From Actinophytocola sp036555685 (GTDB lineage Bacteria; Actinomycetota; Actinomycetes; Mycobacteriales; Pseudonocardiaceae), in NCBI RefSeq assembly GCF_036555685.1, contig NZ_DATBKY010000315.1, positions 18,148 through 82,147 of the forward strand: 64,000 bases of DNA. Reading direction: 5' to 3'. A model generated the notes under the pieces. The model was given only the letters and a program-made list of their open reading frames with translations, did not search any database and was not told the origin of the DNA. Positions 40,806 through 48,799 of this stretch are shown in pieces. The number at the start of each line of letters is the position of its first letter. Positions within the stretch are counted from its first letter, which is position 1. Made by a program: the position numbers and the translations under genes.

Positions 40806-41815
40806 TGACTGGTCCGGTGATCGCGGACACGGAGCGGGCGCCGAGCAGGGCGGCGCCCGCTCCGCCCCCGCCTCGTCGACCGCGGCTGACCTGGCGGCAG
40901 CGGTTGAGCGTGGCGGACGTGAAGTGGTCGCCGTACCTCTACATCGCGCCGTTCTTCGTCCTCTTCGGCGTGGTGGGCCTGTTCCCGCTGCTGTACACCG
41001 GTTACCTGTCGCTGTTCGACCGGGACCTGCTCGACGTGGACAGCACGTGGGTGGGGCTCGCGAACTACGGCACGCTGTTCGCCGACGCGCAGTTCTGGAA
41101 CTCGCTGGTCAACACGATCAGCATCTTCCTGCTCTCGACCGTCCCGCAGATCGTCATCGCGGTGCTGCTCGCGGCGTTGCTCAACTCCCGGCTGCGGCTG
41201 CCGACCGCATGGCGGGTCGGCGTGCTCCTGCCGTACGTGGTGAGCCTCGTGGCGGTCGGCATCATCTTCGCCAACCTGTTCGGGCCGAACTACGGGCTCG
41301 TCAACGGCATCCTCGAGGGGCTCGGGTTCGACCGGATCGACTGGCAGGGCAACAGGTTCGCCTCGCACGTGGCGATCGCGACGATGGTCAACTGGCGGTG
41401 GACGGGCTACAACGCGCTGATCGTGCTGGCCGCCATGAAGGCGATCCCGCGCGACATCACCGAGGCCGCGCTGATCGACGGCGCGGGTGCGGTGCGGCGG
41501 TTCTTCTCGGTCACGCTGCCGCTGCTGCGCCCGACGCTGATCTTCGTGGTGGTCACCTCGACCATCGGCGGGCTGCAGATCTTCACCGAGCCCAAGCTGT
41601 TCGACGCGATGCCGGGCTCCAACAACGGCGGATCGTCCAACCAGTTCCAGACGATCACGCTGTACATGTACCAGACCGCCTTCGAGACCCAGCACCTCGG
41701 CTACGCGTCGGCCATCGCGTGGGTGCTGTTCCTGCTCATCATCGTGATCGCGGTGATCAACTTCCTGCTCACCCGGCGGATCGCGTCGGCAGGTGTCGAG
41801 GAGGACGCGCGATGA
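40805..41815 (+). CDS. cebF: ABC transporter permease CebF
   Basis: An inner-membrane permease of 336 residues of the CUT1 sugar group. It has about six helices (YLYIAPFFVLFGVVGLFPLL, TISIFLLSTVPQIVIAVLLA, VGVLLPYVVSLVAVGIIF, WVLFLLIIVIAVINFLL) and the EAA loop EAALIDGAGAVRRFFSVTLP that contacts the ATPase. The ATG overlaps the cebE stop. No ATPase gene is in the operon. In Streptomyces the shared ATPase MsiK, encoded elsewhere, powers this transporter, and the same is likely here. Confidence 0.92.
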   Translation: MTGPVIADTERAPSRAAPAPPPPRRPRLTWRQRLSVADVKWSPYLYIAPFFVLFGVVGLFPLLYTGYLSLFDRDLLDVDSTWVGLANYGTLFADAQFWNSLVNTISIFLLSTVPQIVIAVLLAALLNSRLRLPTAWRVGVLLPYVVSLVAVGIIFANLFGPNYGLVNGILEGLGFDRIDWQGNRFASHVAIATMVNWRWTGYNALIVLAAMKAIPRDITEAALIDGAGAVRRFFSVTLPLLRPTLIFVVVTSTIGGLQIFTEPKLFDAMPGSNNGGSSNQFQTITLYMYQTAFETQHLGYASAIAWVLFLLIIVIAVINFLLTRRIASAGVEEDAR

Positions 41816-42678
41816 CGGCCCTGACGGTCGCGGTCCGGCGGAACACGGTCGACGCCACTGGCGCGAAGCGGGCCCGGTTCTGGGTGTACGGCCTGCTGAT
41901 CGCATTCATCGTGGGCTCGATCTTCCCGTTCTACTGGCAGTTCCTCGTGGCGAGCCGGGACAGCTCGATGCTCACCGAGCAGGTGCCGCCGCTGGTGCCC
42001 GGCGGCAACTTCTTCGCCAACGCGGCGCGGGTGTTCGACTCGGTGTCGTTCTGGAAGGCACTCGGCAACAGCGTGGTCGTGTCCGGCACCGTCACGCTGA
42101 CGACGGTGCTGTTCTCGACGCTCGCCGGGTTCGCCTTCGCCAAGCTGCGCTTCCGCGGGCGCAACGCGCTGTTCCTGTTCGTGGTGGCGACGCTCGCCGT
42201 GCCCACGCAACTCGGCATCATCCCGCTGTACATGGCGATGTCGGAGTTCGGCTGGGCCGGCGAGCTGCAGGCCGTGATCGTGCCGAACCTGGTCACCGCG
42301 ATCGGCGTGTTCTGGATGCGCCAGTACACGATGCAGGTGGTGCCCTACGAGCTCATCGAAGCGGCCAGAGTGGACGGTTGTTCGATGCTGCGGGTGTACT
42401 GGCACGTGGTGCTCCCGGCCGTGCGGCCCGCGGCCGCGTTTCTCGGCATGTTCACGTTCATGACGTCGTGGAACGACTTCCTGTGGCCGCTGGTGGTGCT
42501 GAACGCGGAGAACCCGACCGTGCAGATCGCGCTCGAGCGGCTGCAGAGCGGGTTCTACATCGACTACTCGCTGGTGCTCGCCGGAACGACGCTCGCGACC
42601 ATTCCGATCCTGATCGTTTTCATAGTGCTCGGCCGCCAGATCGTGGCCGGGATCATGCAAGGCGCCGTGAAGGGGTGA
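41812..42678 (+). CDS. cebG: ABC transporter permease CebG
   Basis: The second CUT1 permease, 288 residues. Its helices include WVYGLLIAFIVGSIFPFYW, ALGNSVVVSGTVTLTTVLFS and GRNALFLFVVATLAVPTQLG, with the EAA loop EAARVDGCSMLRVYWHVVLP and the closing helix LATIPILIVFIVLGRQIVAG. The ATG overlaps the cebF stop in ATGA. It forms the membrane channel with CebF. The bglC gene starts 2 bases after the stop. Confidence 0.92.
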   Translation: MTALTVAVRRNTVDATGAKRARFWVYGLLIAFIVGSIFPFYWQFLVASRDSSMLTEQVPPLVPGGNFFANAARVFDSVSFWKALGNSVVVSGTVTLTTVLFSTLAGFAFAKLRFRGRNALFLFVVATLAVPTQLGIIPLYMAMSEFGWAGELQAVIVPNLVTAIGVFWMRQYTMQVVPYELIEAARVDGCSMLRVYWHVVLPAVRPAAAFLGMFTFMTSWNDFLWPLVVLNAENPTVQIALERLQSGFYIDYSLVLAGTTLATIPILIVFIVLGRQIVAGIMQGAVKG

Positions 42679-42680
42679 CC

Positions 42681-44081
42681 ATGTCAGTAGTGCCATCCTC
42701 CGTTTCGTCGCAGGAGTCGGTGTCGCTCCGCTTTCCCACCGGCTTCGTCTGGGGCGCCGCCACGGCGTCGTTCCAGATCGAGGGTGCGACCACTGTGGAC
42801 GGGAGGACGGACTCCATCTGGGACGAGTTCTGCCGCCGCCCCGGCGCGGTCGCGAACGGCGACACCGGCGAGCCGGGCGCGGACCACTACCGCCGGTACC
42901 AGGCGGACGTCGACCTGATGACCTCGCTCGGGCTGGGCGCGTACCGGTTCTCGGTTGCCTGGCCCCGGGTGCGGCCCGACGGCGGCGCGGTGAACCCGGC
43001 CGGGCTGGACTTCTACGACCGGCTCGTGGACGCGTTGCTGGCGGCGGGCATCTCGCCGTGGGCGACGCTGTACCACTGGGACCTGCCGCAGGCGCTGGAG
43101 GAGGCCGGCGGCTGGACCTCGCGGGACACGGCGTACCGGTTCGCCGACTACGTCGACTCGGTGGTCGAGCGGCTCGGCGACCGCGTGGCCGGCTGGCTGA
43201 CGCTGAACGAGCCGTGGTGCTCCGCCTTCGCCGGGTACGCTTCGGGCCGGCACGCGCCGGGCGTGGCGTCGCCGACCGCGGCCGTCTCGGCCGTCCACCA
43301 CCTCCTGCTGGCACACGGCCTGGGGATGGAGCGCATCCGCGCGCACGCGCCCGGCACGCCTGCGGGGATCACGCTGAACCTGTTCCCGGTGGCCGCGGTC
43401 TCGCCGGCCGACGAGGACGCCGCGCGGCGGGTGGACGGCCTGCAGAACCGGATCTTCCTGGACCCGGTGCTGCGCGGCGCCTACCCGGACGACGTGCTGA
43501 TGGATCTGGCGCCCTACGGCCTGGCCGGGTTGGTGCGGGACGGGGACATGGCGACGATCGGCACCCCGGTCGACATGCTCGGCGTGAACTACTACCGGCC
43601 GCTGCTCGTCGCGGCGCCGCTCGTCTCGCCGGACGAACCGTCCGAGTGGGTCGGCGTCGAGGGCGTGCGCTTCCTGCCGAGCGGGCTGCCGCGGACCGAG
43701 CTGGGCTGGGAGGTCTCACCGGCCGGCCTGACGGACCTGTTGCTGCGGCTGCGCGACGAGTACCCGAGGCTGCCGCTGTACATCACGGAGAACGGCGCGG
43801 CGTATCCCGACGCCGTCGGGCCGGACGGCCAGGTCCGCGACACGGACCGGCTGGCCTATCTCGACGGTCACCTGCGTGCGGCCCACGCGGCGCTCCGGCA
43901 GGGGGTGGACCTGCGTGGGTACTTCTGCTGGTCGCTGCTGGACAACCTGGAGTGGGCCGAGGGCTATGCCAAGCGGTTCGGCCTGGTGCACGTGGACTTC
44001 GAGACGCAGGCGCGCACCGTGAAGGAGAGCGCCCGCTGGTATGCCGGCGTGATCGCGCGCAACGGCCTGCCCGCGGCGTAG
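42681..44081 (+). CDS. bglC: GH1 beta-glucosidase (BglC type)
   Basis: A cytoplasmic family 1 glycoside hydrolase of 466 residues that cleaves imported cellobiose/cellotriose to glucose. The acid/base Glu177 lies in WLTLNEPWCSAF and the nucleophile Glu370 in LYITENGAAYPD. The N-terminal signature FPTGFVWGAATASFQIEGA is complete. There is no signal peptide. It is the last gene of cebEFG-bglC and is followed by a strong hairpin. Hydrolysis by BglC would lower the CebR inducer, closing the feedback loop (known for Streptomyces, inferred here). Confidence 0.95.
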   Translation: MSVVPSSVSSQESVSLRFPTGFVWGAATASFQIEGATTVDGRTDSIWDEFCRRPGAVANGDTGEPGADHYRRYQADVDLMTSLGLGAYRFSVAWPRVRPDGGAVNPAGLDFYDRLVDALLAAGISPWATLYHWDLPQALEEAGGWTSRDTAYRFADYVDSVVERLGDRVAGWLTLNEPWCSAFAGYASGRHAPGVASPTAAVSAVHHLLLAHGLGMERIRAHAPGTPAGITLNLFPVAAVSPADEDAARRVDGLQNRIFLDPVLRGAYPDDVLMDLAPYGLAGLVRDGDMATIGTPVDMLGVNYYRPLLVAAPLVSPDEPSEWVGVEGVRFLPSGLPRTELGWEVSPAGLTDLLLRLRDEYPRLPLYITENGAAYPDAVGPDGQVRDTDRLAYLDGHLRAAHAALRQGVDLRGYFCWSLLDNLEWAEGYAKRFGLVHVDFETQARTVKESARWYAGVIARNGLPAA

Positions 44082-44090
44082 GCGCCCGGG

Positions 44091-44141
44091 GGTGGGAGGG
44101 AAACGCCCGGCCGCGACCGCACCCGCGGCCGGGCTCCCACC
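44091..44141. terminator. compound hairpin terminator between bglC and zur
   Basis: An inner 11-bp stem (GCCCGGCCGCG at 44105-44115 with its complement at 44124-44134) is nested in an outer stem (GGTGGGA at 44091-44097 with TCCCACC at 44135-44141). It lies between the convergent ends of bglC and zur and can serve both. Confidence 0.8.
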
Positions 44142-44186
44142 CGCCACTTCAGTCGGTGTTGTTGGTCGGCCTTGTTGGTCGGCTCG

Positions 44187-44606
44187 CTAGTCGCGGCAGT
44201 TGCTGGCGCAGCCCTCGCAGGTGCCGAAGACCTCGACGGTGTGGCTGATCTCCGAGAACCCGTTCTCCGCGGCGACCTTCTCGGCCCACTTCTCCACCGC
44301 GGGACCCTCGACCTCGACCGTGCGCCCGCAGCTCCGGCACACCAGGTGGTGATGGTGGTGGCTGGAACAGCGCCGGTAGACCGCCTCGCCGCCACGGATG
44401 CGCAGCACGTCGACCTCGCCGGCGTCGGCGAGGGACTGCAGCGTGCGGTAGACCGTCGTCAGGCCGATACCCTCGCCCCGGCCGCGCAGCTCCTCGTGCA
44501 GCTCCTGCGCCGAGCGGAACTCCTCCAGCTGTTCGAGCAGGCTCGCGACCGCGGCACGCTGCTTGGTCGACCGGCGGCCGGGGACCGAGGGGGAGGAGCC
44601 ACTCAC
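44187..44606 (-). CDS. zur: Fur-family zinc uptake regulator Zur
   Basis: A Fur-superfamily repressor of 139 residues. It has a winged helix (STKQRAAVASLLEQLEEFRS, LTTVYRTLQSLADAGEVDVL), a His run in CSSHHHHHLVCRSCGRTVEV and the structural zinc Cys pairs CRSC and CEGC. Being encoded directly after a SmtB-type ArsR gene and opposite glyS mirrors Rv2358-furB in M. tuberculosis, where FurB is Zur; this supports zinc rather than iron sensing. GTG start at 44606 with GAGGAGG about 5 bases upstream. The start overlaps the stop of the cassette frame between smtB and zur. Confidence 0.92.
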   Translation of the reverse strand: MSGSSPSVPGRRSTKQRAAVASLLEQLEEFRSAQELHEELRGRGEGIGLTTVYRTLQSLADAGEVDVLRIRGGEAVYRRCSSHHHHHLVCRSCGRTVEVEGPAVEKWAEKVAAENGFSEISHTVEVFGTCEGCASNCRD

Positions 44607-44740
44607 GACGCCTCCTCGCGGACTCGGTGATGCCGCTCGCGACCGCCGTGCGCCATCGGTTCGCTCGCTCGCCGGCCCTGCGTCGTTGGTTCGCTCGCAT
44701 GCTCGCGCCGTGTCGTTGGTTCGCTCGCATGCTCGCTCAC
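44603..44740 (-). repeat. MIRU-like intercistronic cassette between smtB and zur (45-codon coupled frame)
   Basis: The 130 bases between smtB and zur form an open frame of 45 codons. It starts at the GTG overlapping the smtB stop (GTGA) and ends at a TGA overlapping the zur GTG (GTGA). It contains two near-exact 30-base tandem units (gcgagcatgcgagcgaac followed by caacgac) and a third decayed unit (gcgagcgagcgaaccgatgg). The predicted peptide carries EHASEPTT twice. The gagcgaacc word also occurs in the gatC/gatA cassette. The structure is that of an insertion preserving translational coupling. Confidence 0.7.
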
Positions 44741-45108
44741 TGCGCGACGCCCTCCTCGACGTGCGCGACCGCGTCCACGACGATGTGCGCCAGGTGCTCG
44801 TCGACCAGGCGGTAGACCACCTCGCGGCCGTGCCGCTCACCGTTCACGACGCCGGCCGCCTTCAGCACGCGCAGGTGCTGGCTGATCAGCGGCTGTGCCA
44901 CGCCCAGCAGCTCGACGAGCTCGTGCACGCAGCGGTCCGCCTCCCGCAGCTCCAGCACGATCGCGATCCGGACGGGCGCGGCGAGCGCGCGCAGCAGGTC
45001 GCCGGCCGCCGACATCGTGTCGCCGGGACGCTTCGCCGCCGTCGCCACCGTGGGGCGGTCGGCCTCGTGCCGCTCGTCGGCGACCGGTGACACGGCGTCC
45101 GAGGTCAC
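44737..45108 (-). CDS. smtB: ArsR/SmtB-family zinc-responsive regulator
   Basis: A 123-residue ArsR-family repressor whose winged helix reads LLRALAAPVRIAIVLELREA, then CVHELVELLGVAQPLISQHL, then VLKAAGVVNGERHGREVVYR. The C-terminal helix DEHLAHIVVDAVAHVEEG holds the His/Asp/Glu of the alpha-5 zinc site of SmtB proteins. It sits upstream of zur, as in mycobacteria, where SmtB represses the pair when zinc is low. GTG at 45108 is chosen because AGGAGG stands 9 bases upstream; an ATG at 45150 would put that site inside the gene. Confidence 0.9.
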   Translation of the reverse strand: MTSDAVSPVADERHEADRPTVATAAKRPGDTMSAAGDLLRALAAPVRIAIVLELREADRCVHELVELLGVAQPLISQHLRVLKAAGVVNGERHGREVVYRLVDEHLAHIVVDAVAHVEEGVAQ

Positions 45109-45164
45109 GGCGCTCGTCCTCCTGGCGATAGTGGTTACCGTTGTCAACATCCTACGTGGCGCGG

Positions 45165-45446
45165 CTAGTCCGCGAGCAGGACCGAGACGGCCACCGCTAC
45201 GAGGATTGCCAGGACGAGCACCCGGCCGGCGCGCTGCCCGGGCGACAGGACGTGCCAGGTCGCCGCGATCAGCACCGCGACACCGACCGCGAGGATGCCG
45301 AGCAGCAACGCGCCCAAGGCACCGCCGACGATGACGCCGACCGCGAACACCGCCGCCACGACGAGGAACGCCACGATGGGCGTCACCCGGGCGAGCGGGC
45401 CGTTCCCGGAGAGCAACGGCGCCCTCATTGACCGCCTTTCACGCAC
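45165..45446 (-). CDS. small membrane protein of unknown function
   Basis: A 93-residue hydrophobic protein with three predicted helices (VTPIVAFLVVAAVFAVGVIV, LGALLLGILAVGVAVLIAAT, VLVLAILVAVAVSVLLAD). GTG at 45446 is preferred because AAAAGGAGG lies 7 bases upstream; ATG 45473 is the alternative. It lies upstream of smtB on the same strand, 56 bases apart, and diverges from glyS. No family is recognised, and its link to zinc control is unproven. Confidence 0.68.
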   Translation of the reverse strand: MRERRSMRAPLLSGNGPLARVTPIVAFLVVAAVFAVGVIVGGALGALLLGILAVGVAVLIAATWHVLSPGQRAGRVLVLAILVAVAVSVLLAD

Positions 45447-45635
45447 CTTCTGTCCTCCTTTTGACGTAGCCATGACTACTGCGCGCAACGTTAATCCGGC
45501 CTTCAAGGCCGCACCAATCACCCGATCGGCGACGGGGCCGCCCCGATAGGCTTTGGCGGCTGTTTCCCCCCGCCGGGCCTTCCTACCGCCCCCACTCAAC
45601 GTCCGGGTCCGAGCGTGCAGCAACTGGAGTGCCTG

Positions 45636-47018
45636 ATGCCCGCGGATCGCGTCGAAACCGTAGTCAACCTGTGCAAGCGTCGCGGGTTCGTCTACCCGTG
45701 TGGAGAAATCTACGGTGGCACCCGGTCGGCCTGGGACTACGGTCCCCTCGGCGTCGAGCTGAAGGCGAACATCCAACGCGAGTGGTGGCGCACGATGGTG
45801 CACCGCCGCGAGGACGTGGTCGGGCTCGACTCGTCGGTCATCCTGCCGAGGCAGGTGTGGGAGGCGTCCGGGCACGTCTCCGCGTTTCACGATCCCCTCG
45901 TCGAGTGCACCGCCTGCCACCACCGGTTCCGTGCCGACGACCTGGCCGAGGAGCATGTCGCGAACGGCGGCAAGGCGAGCCAGGAGGACCTGTCAGAGGT
46001 GCCGTGCGCGAACTGCGCCGTGGTGGGCAAGTACACGCCGCCGCGCGAGTTCAACATGATGCTCAGCACCCAACTCGGCCCCGTCGAGTCCGAGGACGGG
46101 CGGCACTACCTGCGGCCCGAGACCGCGCAGGGCATCTTCGTCAACTTCCTCAACGTGCTGACCACCGCGCGCCGCAAGCCGCCGTTCGGCATCGCGCAGA
46201 TGGGCAAGTCGTTCCGAAACGAGATCACGCCGGGCAACTTCATCTTCCGCACCCGCGAGTTCGAGCAGATGGAGATGGAGTACTTCGTCGAGCCGGGCTC
46301 GGACGAGGAATGGCACCGGTACTGGATCGACGAACGCGTGCGCTGGTACACCGATCTCGGCATCAAGCGGGAGAACCTGCGCCTTTACGAGCACCCGAAG
46401 GAGAAGCTCGCGCACTACGCGAAGCGCACGGTCGACATCGAGTACCGGTTCGAGTTCGGTGGCCTCGAGTGGGGCGAGCTGGAAGGTGTTGCCAACCGCA
46501 CCGACTACGACCTCGCCACGCACGCCAACCACTCCGGTGTCGATCTGTCCTATTTCGACCAGGCGACGAGCTCGCGGTACCGGCCGTACGTTATCGAGCC
46601 GGCGGCCGGCGTCGGCCGCCCGCTGATGGCATTCCTGCTCGACGCGTACCGGGAGGACATGGCGCCCAACGCCAAGGGCGGCATGGACAAGCGCACGGTG
46701 CTCCGCCTCGACCGCCGGCTCGCGCCGGTGAAGGTCGCCGTGTTGCCGCTGTCGCGCAACCCGGACCTCACGCCGAAGGCTCGCGACATCGCGACGGTGC
46801 TGCGTCACAACTGGAACGTCGACTTCGACGACGCGGGTGCCATCGGCCGCCGCTACCGCCGCCAGGACGAGATCGGCACCCCGTTCTGCGTGACCGTCGA
46901 CTTCGACTCGCTGCACGACCACGCCGTCACGGTCCGCGAGCGCGACAGCATGACTCAGGAGCGCGTGGCCGTCGACAAGCTCGAGCGGTTCCTCGCCGGC
47001 CAGCTGATCGGCTGCTGA
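45636..47018 (+). CDS. glyS: glycine-tRNA ligase (class II, dimeric type)
   Basis: Glycyl-tRNA synthetase of the alpha2 (eukaryote-like) type, 460 residues. It shows RGFVYPCGEIYGGTRSAWDY near the start, class II motif 2 (GKSFRNEITPGNFIFRTREF), motif 3 (GGMDKRTVLRLDRRLAP) and the C-terminal anticodon domain with DAGAIGRRYRRQDEIGTPFC. A CTACHHRF...CANC pair in the insertion may bind zinc. ATG at 45636 is preferred (GGAG 8 bases upstream) over a GTG at 45615. It diverges from the zinc-regulator genes, the conserved order. I see no T-box upstream. Confidence 0.97.
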   Translation: MPADRVETVVNLCKRRGFVYPCGEIYGGTRSAWDYGPLGVELKANIQREWWRTMVHRREDVVGLDSSVILPRQVWEASGHVSAFHDPLVECTACHHRFRADDLAEEHVANGGKASQEDLSEVPCANCAVVGKYTPPREFNMMLSTQLGPVESEDGRHYLRPETAQGIFVNFLNVLTTARRKPPFGIAQMGKSFRNEITPGNFIFRTREFEQMEMEYFVEPGSDEEWHRYWIDERVRWYTDLGIKRENLRLYEHPKEKLAHYAKRTVDIEYRFEFGGLEWGELEGVANRTDYDLATHANHSGVDLSYFDQATSSRYRPYVIEPAAGVGRPLMAFLLDAYREDMAPNAKGGMDKRTVLRLDRRLAPVKVAVLPLSRNPDLTPKARDIATVLRHNWNVDFDDAGAIGRRYRRQDEIGTPFCVTVDFDSLHDHAVTVRERDSMTQERVAVDKLERFLAGQLIGC

Positions 47019-47099
47019 CCGACACCCTGACGTTTGTCATGGCCAGGTGGTGACGGCCGACCTGCGTCCCCGGCCCGCCACGCGAGCATCGTGGTCACC

Positions 47100-48059
47100 G
47101 TGAACACAACACGGATCTCCCAGACCGGCAGCACGACGTCCGCGGGCGCGGCCGTCATGCTCGCCGGACTGCGCAAGCACTACGGCCAGGTTCGGGCCGT
47201 CGACGGGGTGGACCTGGTGATCGCACCGGGGGAGGTCGTCGCCCTGCTCGGCCCGAACGGCGCGGGCAAGTCGACGACCGTCGACATGCTGCTCGGCCTC
47301 ACGAAGCCCGACGCGGGCACCGTCACCGTCTTCGGTGCGAGCCCGCACGAGGCGGTCGCCGACGGCAGCATCGGCGCGATGCTGCAGGGTGGCGCACTGC
47401 TCGACGACGCCACCGTCGGTGAGACGGTCGCCATGGTCGCGTCGCTGCACCGCAAGCCACTGCCGGTCGCGGAGGCGTTGCGCCGCAGCGGGATCGAGGA
47501 TCTCGCGTCCCGGCGGTGCAACAAGCTCTCCGGCGGCCAGAAGCAGCGCGTGCGGTTCGCGGTCGCGCTCGTCAGCGACCCGGACCTGCTCGTGCTCGAC
47601 GAGCCGACCGCGGCCATGGACGTGGCCAGCCGCCGCGACTTCTGGCGCTCGATGCACAGCTTCACCGAGTCCGGCCGCACCGTGCTGTTCGCCACGCACT
47701 ACCTGGAGGAGGCGGAGACCTACGCCGACCGCGTCGTGCTGATGCGGTCCGGCCGGGTCGTCGCCGACGGCTCGGTCGCCGAGGTGACCTCCCTGGTCGC
47801 CGGCCGCGTGCTGCGCGCCGCCATTCCGGGCGCCACCGAGAGCGTGCTCCGCGTGTTGCCCGGCGTGTCCGAAGTGGAGGTACGCGGCGAGCAGGTGTCG
47901 ATCTCCTCCCGGGACTCCGACGCCACGCTGCGCGCGCTGCTCCAGACCTTCCCGCAGGCCCGCGACATCGAGGTGGCCGCGGTCGGCCTCGAAGGCGCGT
48001 TCCTGTCCCTCACCAGCGACTCCGCCGAGTCCGGCGTCACCGAAGGGGCCACCCGATGA
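47100..48059 (+). CDS. ABC-2 transporter ATP-binding protein
   Basis: A 319-residue ABC ATPase with Walker A GPNGAGKST, signature KLSGGQKQRVRF, Walker B LLVLDEPTAAMD and the switch His in LFATHYLEEAET. The C-terminal extension (VAGRVLRAAIPGATESVLRV) is typical of drug- or lipid-exporting ABC-2 systems. GTG at 47100 is the likely start. It forms an operon with a permease (4-base overlap) and a histidine kinase/response regulator pair. This resembles bacterial systems where a DesKR-like pair controls an efflux pump or membrane repair. Confidence 0.93.
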   Translation: MNTTRISQTGSTTSAGAAVMLAGLRKHYGQVRAVDGVDLVIAPGEVVALLGPNGAGKSTTVDMLLGLTKPDAGTVTVFGASPHEAVADGSIGAMLQGGALLDDATVGETVAMVASLHRKPLPVAEALRRSGIEDLASRRCNKLSGGQKQRVRFAVALVSDPDLLVLDEPTAAMDVASRRDFWRSMHSFTESGRTVLFATHYLEEAETYADRVVLMRSGRVVADGSVAEVTSLVAGRVLRAAIPGATESVLRVLPGVSEVEVRGEQVSISSRDSDATLRALLQTFPQARDIEVAAVGLEGAFLSLTSDSAESGVTEGATR

Positions 48060-48784
48060 GCTTCGGCTACCTGATCCTGGAGCTGCGGCGAGCCATGCGC
48101 TCCACCCGCTTCATGATCTTCACGATTGCGTTCCCAGTCCTGATGTTCCTCCTCTACACCGGTCTCTACAGTGGTGGCCACAAGTCGATCACGGGCATCC
48201 TGATGATCGACATGACGGCGTTCGGCGCGCTCTCCGGCGCCCTGTTCGCCGGCAGCCGGGTAGCACTGGAGCGGTCCGCCGGCTGGCAGCGCCAGCTGCG
48301 GCTCACCCCGCTGTCCGGTCCGGCCTACCTGACCGCCAAGGGCATCACCGGGATGATGCTCGCGATCCCGGCCGTCGTGCTGGTGCCGCTCGTCGGCGCC
48401 CTGGTCGAGGGCGTGTCGCTGGACGCCACCGGCTGGCTGCGCGTCGTCGTCGGCACCTGGCTCGCCGTGATCCCGTTCGCACTGATCGGCCTGCTGGTCG
48501 GGCAGATCGGGACGCCGGAGACGATGCAGCCGATCATGACGATCGTCATGCTCGTGATGAGCATGCTCGGCGGCATCTTCATCCCGATCGACTCGATGCC
48601 GGGCTGGATGCTCGACATCGCGCACGTCCTGCCGTCCTACTGGCTCGGTCAGATCGCCCGTGGTGCGGTGACCACCGACCTGACGAGCAGCCTGGGGAAG
48701 GCCGTGCTCGTGCTCGCGGCCTGGAGCGTGGTGCTCGCCGTGGCGGTGGTGCGCCGGTACCGGCGGGACAGCGCCCGGGTCTGA
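48056..48784 (+). CDS. ABC-2 type permease
   Basis: A 242-residue integral membrane protein with about six helices (FMIFTIAFPVLMFLLYTGLY, MTAFGALSGALFAGSRVALE, MLAIPAVVLVPLVGALVEGV, WLAVIPFALIGLLVGQIG, IMTIVMLVMSMLGGIFIPID, AVLVLAAWSVVLAVAVV). The ABC-2 pattern GGIFIPIDSMPGWMLDIAHV is clear. The ATG overlaps the ATPase stop. It would form the export channel with the upstream ATPase; the cargo is unknown. Confidence 0.92.
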   Translation: MSFGYLILELRRAMRSTRFMIFTIAFPVLMFLLYTGLYSGGHKSITGILMIDMTAFGALSGALFAGSRVALERSAGWQRQLRLTPLSGPAYLTAKGITGMMLAIPAVVLVPLVGALVEGVSLDATGWLRVVVGTWLAVIPFALIGLLVGQIGTPETMQPIMTIVMLVMSMLGGIFIPIDSMPGWMLDIAHVLPSYWLGQIARGAVTTDLTSSLGKAVLVLAAWSVVLAVAVVRRYRRDSARV

Positions 48785-48799
48785 CGGACGCGTCGTAAC

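Noticed and set aside
45128..45150. SmtB operator upstream of smtB
   Set aside because: The stretch has only scattered dyad symmetry; arms do not match well enough to claim a site.
45473..45635. T-box leader before glyS
   Set aside because: No T-box sequence or specifier stem could be recognised.
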